Origin: a bacterium EF100-94H03 bin56
Lineage (GTDB): Bacteria; Pseudomonadota; Alphaproteobacteria; SP197
DNA length: 64,000 bases
Assembly (NCBI GenBank): GCA_002238685.1
Contig: MPMV01000006.1
Coordinates: forward strand, 79,663-143,662
Direction of reading: 5' to 3'
Both the position numbers and the translations under genes were made by a program. Position 1 is the first letter of the stretch. Each line of letters starts with the position of its first letter. A model generated the notes under the pieces. It did no database searches and had not been told where the DNA came from. It worked only from the letters and a program-made list of their open reading frames with translations. Below, piece after piece: positions 1 through 7,522 of the stretch.

Positions 1-328
1 TCGGCCCGGCCTTGGGTGAGATGGGCCAAAGGAGTGTTTCTCTCATCTTACTTGTCACTTCGAGGACATGGAAACGATGTGTTTCACAGTCCAGATGTGC
101 ATCTTGGAGAGAAAACAGCGTTGTCACGGCTGGTTTGGAAACCAAGTGCGTGGCGTACACTTCCCCGGGAACACTCATAACCTTTGTCGGCAAGCGGTGC
201 CGACGATCGCCTCCAGAGATTTCGCCGGCTCAAGGACTGCCGTATTCTCGACCAGGCGGGAACCGGTCCTCCGGCAAACGGGATACACGAAGACCGGCAC
301 ATGAACACGATTCCGGAAAGTGTACCGT
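1..328. other. Left-edge intergenic DNA, no gene seen
   Basis: Short open frames exist on both strands here, but none has a plausible ribosome binding site, family resemblance or codon pattern like the neighbouring genes. The stretch lies downstream of the minus-strand importer operon whose last gene ends at 390. Its right end abuts the hairpin at 329-383. I see no RNA gene or repeat in it. Confidence 0.5.
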
Positions 329-383
329 GGTCAACTGCTGGTCTCCCCTCGCCCGAATGCGGGGGGAGACCAGCCGGTCAACC
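329..383 (-). terminator. Long hairpin after the nitrate/taurine-type ABC operon
   Basis: Two arms of about 20 bases, GGTCAACTGCTGGTCTCCCC and its near-perfect inverted copy ending in CCGGTCAACC, face each other across a short loop, directly downstream of the binding-protein stop codon. The position suits transcription termination or mRNA 3'-end protection. On the minus strand no clear T-run follows the stem, so it is not a textbook intrinsic terminator. Confidence 0.5.
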
Positions 384-389
384 AATCGT

Positions 390-1550
390 CTACATCCCCT
401 TCAGCGGGGCATTGATGATGTCGATAAGATCCTGCCGTTCGGCAAGCAGCTTGAAGTACTTGTCACCCACCTGGATCTGATCCCACGTAATCTCCTTGGG
501 GAACTGTCCCTGATTGGCAGCCTCCGTGAACAGTTCTTCGTTCGCGGTCCCGAAGTAGGTGGTGGAATCCGGATCGAAGTAGGTACTCCACGCGTCCTCG
601 AACAACGCGAAGTGGTTGAACTTGGCAAGCGCCGTCATCGTGGCTTCCGGCGTCAACAGACCGCCTGTTGCAGCCTTGAGACTTTCACCAACGATTGCAA
701 GGAGCCGATCCGGATCCTCATAGAGGTACCTGGTCGTCCGGAACCAAACCGCATAGAGCCTGATTGCCGTCTCCTCGTTCTCATCGAGCCACTCCTGCAG
801 GGCGGCAAAGGTGCCGAACGCAGTCGGGAACAGATCAGAAGAGCCGGCGATCACAAACTGTCCCTCGAGTTCCGGCGCACTTACCAATCGAACCGACTGC
901 GGCAGGGAACCGAAGTAATAGTCACCCTCTCCATGAATGAACCCCAGTGCCGATTTCGTCTCGTCCGGGAACGGGATGATCGTGATATCGTCAAGTGTCA
1001 AACCGCCCTTCGCGAGCATGAGCTGCATGTTCGCTTTCTGAATCTCGGGCGTCACGGACCAGGACGAACCCTTGAGAGACTGCGCAAAAGAGGTCAGCGC
1101 TGCCCGGACATCGCCACCATTTTCTTCAAGAAACTGATTGTAGGTTGGACGCTCGGGCTCGCCGTCCTTCAGGCGACCGATAGGAACGAAGCCCTTGAAG
1201 ACCTGGTTGATCATGAAATCGCGCAGGTTCGGAAGTTCGCCGATTGCCGGCAGAACGCAGGTCGGGCATGACGCCGCTATGTCTACGTCCCCGCGGGCAA
1301 GCTTGCGCCAGGAGAACTGCTCGGGAGTGGTGATGATGGAAATGTCCAGTCCGAACTCCCTGTCAACACCGAGTTCCTTTGCCACGTCAAAAAACTTGAA
1401 GTCGTAATATGGCTGGGTCTCGATATTGACTTTCGTCAGCCCTTCCGAATCATCCGCAAACAATGGCGATCCAAAAGCGGCAACTCCGAGCACCGCGGCA
1501 AGGCACGCGGCTGTGAACCCGCGTCTCGCACTACAAAACCAGCTGTTCAT
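390..1550 (-). CDS. ABC transporter substrate-binding protein, NrtA/SsuA/ThiY-like
   Basis: The 386-residue product should be the periplasmic binding protein of the importer encoded with the permease and ATPase upstream. The chosen ATG at 1550 follows an AGGAGG ribosome site and gives a signal peptide (MNSWFCSARRG, then a hydrophobic stretch ending near SPLFA-DD). A longer open frame extends upstream but overlaps the preceding gene and lacks a signal peptide. The mature part starts with a typical NMT1/SsuA-like segment (TKVNIETQPYYDFKFF...VAKELG). The gene is last in a three-gene minus-strand operon. The family binds nitrate, sulfonates, pyrimidine precursors or similar small anions and amines. 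The adjacent divergent amide-hydrolase cluster suggests an amide- or amine-like ligand, but the ligand cannot be read from sequence. Confidence 0.85.
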   Translation of the reverse strand: MNSWFCSARRGFTAACLAAVLGVAAFGSPLFADDSEGLTKVNIETQPYYDFKFFDVAKELGVDREFGLDISIITTPEQFSWRKLARGDVDIAASCPTCVLPAIGELPNLRDFMINQVFKGFVPIGRLKDGEPERPTYNQFLEENGGDVRAALTSFAQSLKGSSWSVTPEIQKANMQLMLAKGGLTLDDITIIPFPDETKSALGFIHGEGDYYFGSLPQSVRLVSAPELEGQFVIAGSSDLFPTAFGTFAALQEWLDENEETAIRLYAVWFRTTRYLYEDPDRLLAIVGESLKAATGGLLTPEATMTALAKFNHFALFEDAWSTYFDPDSTTYFGTANEELFTEAANQGQFPKEITWDQIQVGDKYFKLLAERQDLIDIINAPLKGM

Positions 1551-1596
1551 GACTGATATCCTCCTCCTTGATTGTGATTGATACTCAACAACCAAC

Positions 1597-2481
1597 CTAT
1601 CCTCGTCCTCCAAGCAGCTCAGTGATAAAATCCTGTTGGGTGACCCGAGGATTCCATGGCATGCATTTGCGACCGATATATCGCAACGCGCGATCAACGA
1701 TGATGGCGCAGCCGCAAAAGAGCAGGACCGACAGGACGATACCTGCTGTATCAAGGTACTGGCCCCGGACGATCATGAAGTACCCGAGCCCCTCGCTTGA
1801 ACTTGAAAACTCTGCCGCGACATCCAGGCCCCAGGCAGCGATCAGACCGAAACGGACACCCAGAAGTATTTCCGGAACTATCGAAGGAAGAACGACCGTG
1901 CGGTAAACGTCTATCCGGCTGGCACCGCAGGTCAATGCCGCCCGCACGAAGATCCGCGGAACATTTCGTACTGCCTCGATCGTCGTGAAGCTCAGGATGA
2001 GGAACACACCCAGAGCCACCAGAGCGACCTGTGGCATGAGGCCGATCCCGAACCATAGTACGAAGAGGGGAATCAAGGCAAAGATGGGTACTGGCCTGAT
2101 CGTGTCCAGGGTAAGTTCGAACAGTTCTCTCGCCAACCTGCTGAAGCCGAACAGCAATCCGATAAAAATTCCGGCAACCGATCCAATGAACGCGCCCATC
2201 GCCACCATTTGAATGGAAACCCAAACCGCGACCAGAAGTTCCCGCCAGAGTAATGTCACCCGTTCCAATATGGTTTCCGGATGCGGAATGAAAATCCTCC
2301 CGACAATCCCGGCCTCGGCAACCGCATACCAGAGGGCAAAGAACGCCAGCGGCACGGACAAGACCAAAATCCAACGACGAATTCTTGCGGCCACACCGTC
2401 TGCGTTGGCACGGACAATCTGATGCCGCACAGGCCTGGGGCTTGCGCTGCTCTTGCCGGTCCGATTGTCCATTGCGGTCAT
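1597..2481 (-). CDS. ABC transporter permease, SsuC/TauC family
   Basis: A 294-residue inner-membrane permease of the BPD_transp_1 family. Several hydrophobic segments follow a charged N-terminus. The EAA loop that contacts the ATPase is visible in EAVRNVPRIFVRAALTCGAS, followed by a VVLPSIVPEIL segment. The start at 2481 overlaps the stop of the ATPase gene by four bases (ATGA), which implies translational coupling. A second ATG three codons further in is possible. The order ATPase, permease, binding protein is usual for taurine/sulfonate/nitrate-type importers. Confidence 0.88.
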   Translation of the reverse strand: MTAMDNRTGKSSASPRPVRHQIVRANADGVAARIRRWILVLSVPLAFFALWYAVAEAGIVGRIFIPHPETILERVTLLWRELLVAVWVSIQMVAMGAFIGSVAGIFIGLLFGFSRLARELFELTLDTIRPVPIFALIPLFVLWFGIGLMPQVALVALGVFLILSFTTIEAVRNVPRIFVRAALTCGASRIDVYRTVVLPSIVPEILLGVRFGLIAAWGLDVAAEFSSSSEGLGYFMIVRGQYLDTAGIVLSVLLFCGCAIIVDRALRYIGRKCMPWNPRVTQQDFITELLGGRG

Positions 2482-3284
2482 GTTCCGGTCTCACCGTCTC
2501 GGGTCACACTGCGATTGTACTCGATGACTTCCCGGCGCATTCCCTGAAGTTCCGGGCTGGTGCGCACCTCTTCGGTTCGGGGCCGTTCGAACGGAACCTT
2601 CGTTTCGCGCACTATGCTGTTTTCGCCCATCAGGATCAGGCGGTCGCCAAGGAAAAGTGCTTCTTCGATATCATGAGTAACGAACACGACGGTCGTCTCG
2701 CGGTTCTCCCACATTCGGAGAAACTCTTCCTGCATGCGTGCCTTTGTGATGGCATCGAGCGCGGCGAAAGGTTCGTCCATCAAGAGCACTTCGGGCTGGA
2801 CCGAGAGCGCTCGAGCAACATCAACGCGTTTGCGCATGCCTCCGGAAAGCTGTGCGGGATAGTAATCTTCGCGACCGCCCAGACCCACAAGTTCGGTGAG
2901 TTCGCGCGCCTGTGTTCTGCGTTCGTCCTTCGGTAGCTTGCGGATCTTGAGGCCATACTCGATGTTCTGCAGGACCGTGTACCAGGGAAAGACCGCGTCG
3001 TCCTGGAACACCATTGCCCGGTCCGGGCCGGGGCCATGCACGACACGTCCCGAGACCTTGATTTCGCCTTCGGTGGGAGGCATGAAGCCGGCGATCAGGT
3101 TGAGCAGCGTGGTCTTGCCGCAGCCGCTGGATCCTATCAGGCAAAGAAACTCCCCAGCTTGCACATCAAGGTCGATCCCCTTGAAGACCGTGTGGTCACC
3201 GAAGGCCATCGAAACACCATCAACGCTGAGCTTGGGCATTCCTGATTGCTGTGTTCTGTCCACGATACGCTCGCCCGCCAGCAT
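2478..3284 (-). CDS. ABC transporter ATP-binding protein, SsuB/TauB/NrtD-like
   Basis: A 268-residue ATPase with all expected motifs: Walker A GSSGCGKT near residue 51, Q-loop VFQDD, signature LSGGM, Walker B VLLMDEP and the switch histidine in VTHDIEEA. It energises import through the downstream permease. The N-terminal 15 residues before MPKLSV are unusual for the family, so the real start could be at about 3239. However, ATG 3284 sits directly after the stop codon of a ten-codon open frame (3285-3317), and starting there by coupling is plausible. Neither start has a strong Shine-Dalgarno site. Confidence 0.88.
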   Translation of the reverse strand: MLAGERIVDRTQQSGMPKLSVDGVSMAFGDHTVFKGIDLDVQAGEFLCLIGSSGCGKTTLLNLIAGFMPPTEGEIKVSGRVVHGPGPDRAMVFQDDAVFPWYTVLQNIEYGLKIRKLPKDERRTQARELTELVGLGGREDYYPAQLSGGMRKRVDVARALSVQPEVLLMDEPFAALDAITKARMQEEFLRMWENRETTVVFVTHDIEEALFLGDRLILMGENSIVRETKVPFERPRTEEVRTSPELQGMRREVIEYNRSVTRDGETGT

Positions 3285-3777
3285 CTAGGCGGCGGATGCG
3301 TGTGACTGATCGCTCATGGATCAGCGTTCCGCGGTGCCATCATGAAACACGCGATCCTCCTGATTCCCTCTGTCGTTGCAGTCTAGCCTAACCGAACCTG
3401 CTTTGCTATGCGCCCACGCGCCTATGTTGTTCCGCGTGCCGGATTCCGGTTTCGGCATACGGTAATCTCATGACAATCGAAGCGCAGCAAAGGCCGCTGC
3501 CGGGTTTCGGGAACACGCGTCTCTGGACGTTGCTCTTTCGTTCACGCAAGATGATGGCGCAGATATCGGACGTTGTGGACCGGAAACCTGGTTCGCGGTG
3601 AAATGCGAAGCGGATCGAGGTGCGTTGCCGTCCTGAGGAGGAAGGCAAGGCCAACGCGAAGTGAAGCCGGCATGACGTTCCGTCGAACAGGCAGACCTGT
3701 TCACGATTCGCGGCGTGCATCCTGTCGGCCACGGTGTTGCACGTCGGAACTGAACCAGGGATCCGGGAGTGCGGTCC
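3285..3777. other. Divergent promoter region between importer and amide-hydrolase cluster
   Basis: About 490 bases separate the minus-strand ABC operon from the plus-strand M24 gene. On the minus strand 3317-3285 holds a ten-codon frame (MSDQSHASAA) whose TAG touches the ATG of the ATPase gene. It may be a leader peptide or a detached N-terminus. No confident promoter hexamers or larger gene are visible. The remaining open frames are antisense shadows of the M24 gene. Confidence 0.4.
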
Positions 3778-5076
3778 ATGCATGCAGACACGCAAGAATC
3801 CGCCATTGCGGCCGAAAACACAGACATAGCAGGTCATTTGTCGAGTGTCGCCGAACGAGACCGCCGCCATGGGGCGCTGCGCGAGCAGATGAACGCATAC
3901 AATCTCGATGCCCTGCTGATTGCTGCTCGAGGCGACGCCAGCTCTCGGGGTCGGCTGACCTATCTGGCAAACATCAGGAACTTCGTCGAACCATGTTCGA
4001 TCATGCTGCTGCCTTTGGAGGGCGCACCCGTTCTGTTCATGGATCCGGTGCGGATTTACGCCCTGCCGGACTGGATTCCGGATGTCCGCGCGACCGAGGA
4101 CCGTGGGAGGGAACTTGCGATCTGCATGTCGGAACTGGGACTGGCCAAAAGCCGGATCGGCACCATCGGGTTCGAGGACTCGCTCACGCTCAAGGACTGG
4201 CGAAGCCTTTCGAAAGGTATGCCCAATGCCGTGTTTCATCCTGCTGACAGTATCTACGAGGCTGCGACCTGCAGAAAATCGAAGGAGGAAGTTTCCGCAC
4301 TGCGCCACTCCGCGGCGATTGTCAGACGTGCCGCCGACGCGCTGGAGGGGTTGCTTCGTCCGGGCGTCCTGCCGGTCGAACTGATTGCCGAGGCTCATCG
4401 TTCCCTACGCCTGGACGGTTGTGCCGATGCGGCCGTGGCGTTCTCGCGCCGTCCGTTCCAGGGCCTCGGCTGCAGAGCGGGCGGTTGGTTGATCGGCGGG
4501 GCGGGCCCCGACCCTGCCCCCCTGGCTCCCCCCGACCCCCACTGTGTCGTGGCGGGAGGTTGGTTGATCGGCGGGACGGCCCCTGACCCTGCCCCACTGG
4601 CTCGCGACGACCTGATCGTTATCGAGATGGATGTTGCCGGACCGGAGGGTTACTGGGTGGAGATTCGTCGCCGTTACCGGTTTTCCGCGTTTCCTGATGA
4701 TGAGCGCCGCTTTTGGGATATGCGGTGCGAGGCATTCGATAGGGCCTTCGCGCTGATGAAACCAGGCGTTGACAGTGCCGAGCTTGAGCAGGCAATCAAC
4801 GAGGTCTATCGCCGCAACGGCTACTCGAACCACGGACAAGTCAGCCTCCACGCACATGGTACAGGCGTGAACGCGGTGGAAGCTCCGACTTGCCCTGGCG
4901 CAGCGCGCGTGCTGGAGGCCGGCATGGCGATCGTGTTGCATCCGCTGCTGTGGCTCGAACGCGAAGAATCGCGGGCACTGAGCGATCTTTCGCCCGTCGA
5001 TGCGGTGGTGATCACCGACTCGGGACCGATTCGCCTCGTGGACGGGCATGACGAGTTGAGCGTCGTGGATGCCTGA
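3778..5076 (+). CDS. Creatinase-like M24 (pita-bread) protein with internal duplication
   Basis: The 432-residue product has an N-terminal creatinase domain (about residues 35-165) and a C-terminal pita-bread domain. The five usual metal ligands are not all there: the first aspartate region reads LIVIEMD, the second reads GYWVEI with glutamate for aspartate, and the usual E-P-G motif is replaced by VLHPLLW. The histidine segment HAHGTG is kept. This resembles metal-independent creatinase-type members more than Xaa-Pro peptidases. ATG 3778 follows GGGAG at suitable spacing; a GTG at 3769 is the alternative. Residues 234-258 are an in-frame imperfect copy of 259-283. The stop overlaps the next gene by eight bases, so it belongs to the dimethylformamidase-type cluster. 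A role in C-N bond hydrolysis is inferred. Confidence 0.7.
   Translation: MHADTQESAIAAENTDIAGHLSSVAERDRRHGALREQMNAYNLDALLIAARGDASSRGRLTYLANIRNFVEPCSIMLLPLEGAPVLFMDPVRIYALPDWIPDVRATEDRGRELAICMSELGLAKSRIGTIGFEDSLTLKDWRSLSKGMPNAVFHPADSIYEAATCRKSKEEVSALRHSAAIVRRAADALEGLLRPGVLPVELIAEAHRSLRLDGCADAAVAFSRRPFQGLGCRAGGWLIGGAGPDPAPLAPPDPHCVVAGGWLIGGTAPDPAPLARDDLIVIEMDVAGPEGYWVEIRRRYRFSAFPDDERRFWDMRCEAFDRAFALMKPGVDSAELEQAINEVYRRNGYSNHGQVSLHAHGTGVNAVEAPTCPGAARVLEAGMAIVLHPLLWLEREESRALSDLSPVDAVVITDSGPIRLVDGHDELSVVDA
4477..4626 (+). repeat. 75-bp imperfect tandem duplication inside the M24 gene
   Basis: Two adjacent 75-base units begin at 4477 and 4552. I count 59 matching positions of 75, with no gaps. Both encode a peptide beginning AGGWLIGG and containing PDPAPLA. 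The second unit runs naturally into the conserved strand DDLIVIE, so the first unit is the extra one. At the differing positions the first unit mostly has G or C where the second has A or T, including runs of six and five C. Confidence 0.9.
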
Positions 5077-7318
5077 TGACCGGGAGTGCCGCCGAGTCCC
5101 CTGGCGCGGTCCTTTGCGAAAGGACGTGATTGGCTATTGCCAGGAGATATCGGTTGCCTCGGGGGATGAGTTACAGGTGAAAGTCAGCTGCGCGTTGTCA
5201 CACTTTGACGCAGATGTGGTCCGTCTCCGTCATGGCGTTGAGGTCGGGCCAGGAGTCAGGGAATCGATCCATCCCTCATCGGCGAGTGGCCGGTACCCCG
5301 GTCGCCAGCAGCCGATCAATCCAGGTTCGTTCATGGAAGTTTGCCTTCCGCGTGCATTGATTCCGGTTGCGTCGCTCAGCTGTAGCACGTGGATACAGCC
5401 AACCGCGCCTTGCCATCATGGCTGGCAGGGCATCGTCTCGAGATGGTGTGAAGCCACAGGTTCGGGATTCGCGGTGCTCCTCGCAGATGCTGGTGATCTT
5501 GAACTTTGGGTGGGCGACGGAAACACCGAGCCCGACCGGGTACGTTCGGGTATCCCCGTCCTGGCGAACCAGTGGACGTTTGTCGCTGTCAGCGTGGATT
5601 GTGACAGCGGGCATGCTGTGTTGTTGCAGAGGCCGGCACGAATATGGCCCGGCGCCGACTCGTCGGTGACACTTCACGCTTCACTGGCCAGCCGCGCGAT
5701 CGGAGGCGAGTCTGTGCCGCTCCTCGTTGCCGCCATCGGGGGTGGCGCGGCGCCTTGTTATCATTTTGACGGCAAGATCGAAGCGCCGAGGCTTGCAGGA
5801 AAAGCCCTGACGGTTGCGGAACACGAAACCCAGATGGAAGTGGCCACAGGGAAGATGCCTCGGGACTGCCTGGCTGCCGCCTGGGATTTTGCCTCGGGAA
5901 TGTCCAGCCGACTGGTGACGGATCTCTCCCCCAACGGACTTCACGGAGTCCTCGTGAACCGGCCGGCTCGCGCCGTAACCGGCCATCGCTGGACCGGTCA
6001 CCAGACGGATTGGAACCAGGCACGCGAACACTACGCCGCCATTCACTTCCACTCCGACGATCTGGAGGACGCCGGCTGGGATACGGATCTGGTCGTGCCG
6101 ATCGACGACACCTATCCGTCCGGGGTGTATGCCGTACGCATCAGGGCAGGTGAATGCGAGGACAGAATTCCATTTGCTGTACGGCCCAGCGATAGCGCTC
6201 CCCGGGTTCGGCTGGCTGTGCTTCTGCCGACCCTGACGTACCAAGCGTATGCCAATTCCCAAGTATTTGGCGGCCCGACGGCGAAAATCAGGCAAGCAGA
6301 GGACGACTTCGTATCCCGGCACGGCCTCCTCAGTCTTTACGACAAGCACCGCGACGGCAGTCCGGTCTACTACGCGTCCCGCCTTGTGCCGAACACGATA
6401 CGACCTGCGTACTGTGCGCAGAACATAGGGGCGCCCGCCCGACTCAGCGCGGATCTCTGTCTGATCGACTGGCTCATGGAGCAGGACATCGCACATGATG
6501 TGATTACCGACGAGGACATCCACCGCGAAGGAGCCGCACTGCTGCGCCCCTACCGAGCAGTCGTGACCGGATCCCACCCTGAATACGCAACCGATGCCAT
6601 GTGGACGGCATGGCAGGAGTACCTCGACCAAGGCGGCAGTGCCATCTACCTCGGAGGAAACGGATACTATTGGGTTACGAGTAGAGACCCGGATCATCAC
6701 GGCATCATCGAGGTGCGCCGGGGGGAGAGCGGGAGCCGCACTCAGAGCGCGCTTCCAGGCGAATACCACCATAGTTCCTCAGGCGAGCTCGGTGGCCTCT
6801 GGCGCTTCCGCGGCCGCACGACGCAGTCTCTCTTCGGTGTGGGCATGACAGCCTGGGGCAGCGGAAAGGGGTGCGGGTACCGTCGCCTGCCGGCCAGCCG
6901 CGATCCTCGGGCATCGTTCATCTTCGATGGCATCGACAACAATGAGATCATCGGAGACTTCGGTCTGATTCTCGGCGCCGCCGCGGGCTACGAAATGGAT
7001 CGACTGGACCATGAACTGGGCACACCGCCGCACACACTCCTGTTGGCGACGTCGGCCGGTCTGCATTCGCCGACCTACCTGCCAACGGTCGAGGAGATCA
7101 TGGACATGGACGCCCCGAAGATCGACGACGCGATTTCCCGGTGTGTGCGCGCAGACATGGTGTTCTTCGAGACGGGCCGTGGAGGCGCGGTCTTTTCGAC
7201 CGGGTCCGTCGCGTGGGTCGGCAGCCTGTCGCACAACGACTACGACAACAACGTTTCGACCATCACGCGAAATGTCGTGGAGAGGTTCGCCTCGGGAGTG
7301 CCGTTTGCTGCGGTGTAG
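5069..7318 (+). CDS. N,N-dimethylformamidase-type large subunit, paralogue 1
   Basis: A 749-residue protein close in length to the roughly 760-residue beta subunit of N,N-dimethylformamidase, the iron-dependent enzyme that hydrolyses dimethylformamide to dimethylamine and formate. An N-terminal beta-rich region (a LamG-like part around residues 95-230) precedes the C-terminal catalytic part. In the published enzyme the iron ligands are, as I recall, Tyr399, Tyr440 and Glu521 next to His519. Here Tyr394 (TYQAYAN), Tyr424 (LYDKHRDG), His503 and Glu505 (GSHPEY) match, with a shorter loop between the two tyrosines. ATG 5069 overlaps the M24 stop by eight bases. The real substrate may be another N-substituted amide. 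The catalytic residues look intact. Confidence 0.8.
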   Translation: MPDDRECRRVPWRGPLRKDVIGYCQEISVASGDELQVKVSCALSHFDADVVRLRHGVEVGPGVRESIHPSSASGRYPGRQQPINPGSFMEVCLPRALIPVASLSCSTWIQPTAPCHHGWQGIVSRWCEATGSGFAVLLADAGDLELWVGDGNTEPDRVRSGIPVLANQWTFVAVSVDCDSGHAVLLQRPARIWPGADSSVTLHASLASRAIGGESVPLLVAAIGGGAAPCYHFDGKIEAPRLAGKALTVAEHETQMEVATGKMPRDCLAAAWDFASGMSSRLVTDLSPNGLHGVLVNRPARAVTGHRWTGHQTDWNQAREHYAAIHFHSDDLEDAGWDTDLVVPIDDTYPSGVYAVRIRAGECEDRIPFAVRPSDSAPRVRLAVLLPTLTYQAYANSQVFGGPTAKIRQAEDDFVSRHGLLSLYDKHRDGSPVYYASRLVPNTIRPAYCAQNIGAPARLSADLCLIDWLMEQDIAHDVITDEDIHREGAALLRPYRAVVTGSHPEYATDAMWTAWQEYLDQGGSAIYLGGNGYYWVTSRDPDHHGIIEVRRGESGSRTQSALPGEYHHSSSGELGGLWRFRGRTTQSLFGVGMTAWGSGKGCGYRRLPASRDPRASFIFDGIDNNEIIGDFGLILGAAAGYEMDRLDHELGTPPHTLLLATSAGLHSPTYLPTVEEIMDMDAPKIDDAISRCVRADMVFFETGRGGAVFSTGSVAWVGSLSHNDYDNNVSTITRNVVERFASGVPFAAV

Positions 7319-7522
7319 GCGCGAAAGAGGGCCTGCCCCGGGCAGCGCCGGAAATGTTCGGCTGGATGCAGCTGTGTCAACTGCATTCTCCCGGCCGGTA
7401 TCGTCTGCCCGCCGGCACTTTCGGTCGTTCCAACCGAACCCGAACGGCGACCACGCGCGACAGGAGGCTTGTGCCATGCGCCGACCGGCCTGGCTGGTCC
7501 CGCTTCTCGAAGGATATCCGCC

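Noticed and set aside
4477..4626. Diversity-generating retroelement variable repeat as explanation for the duplicated unit
   Set aside because: DGR variation is confined to adenine positions and needs a reverse transcriptase gene. Differences here affect all bases and no such gene is in the window.
5681..6772. A 363-codon minus-strand frame
   Set aside because: Antisense shadow of the dimethylformamidase-type large subunit.
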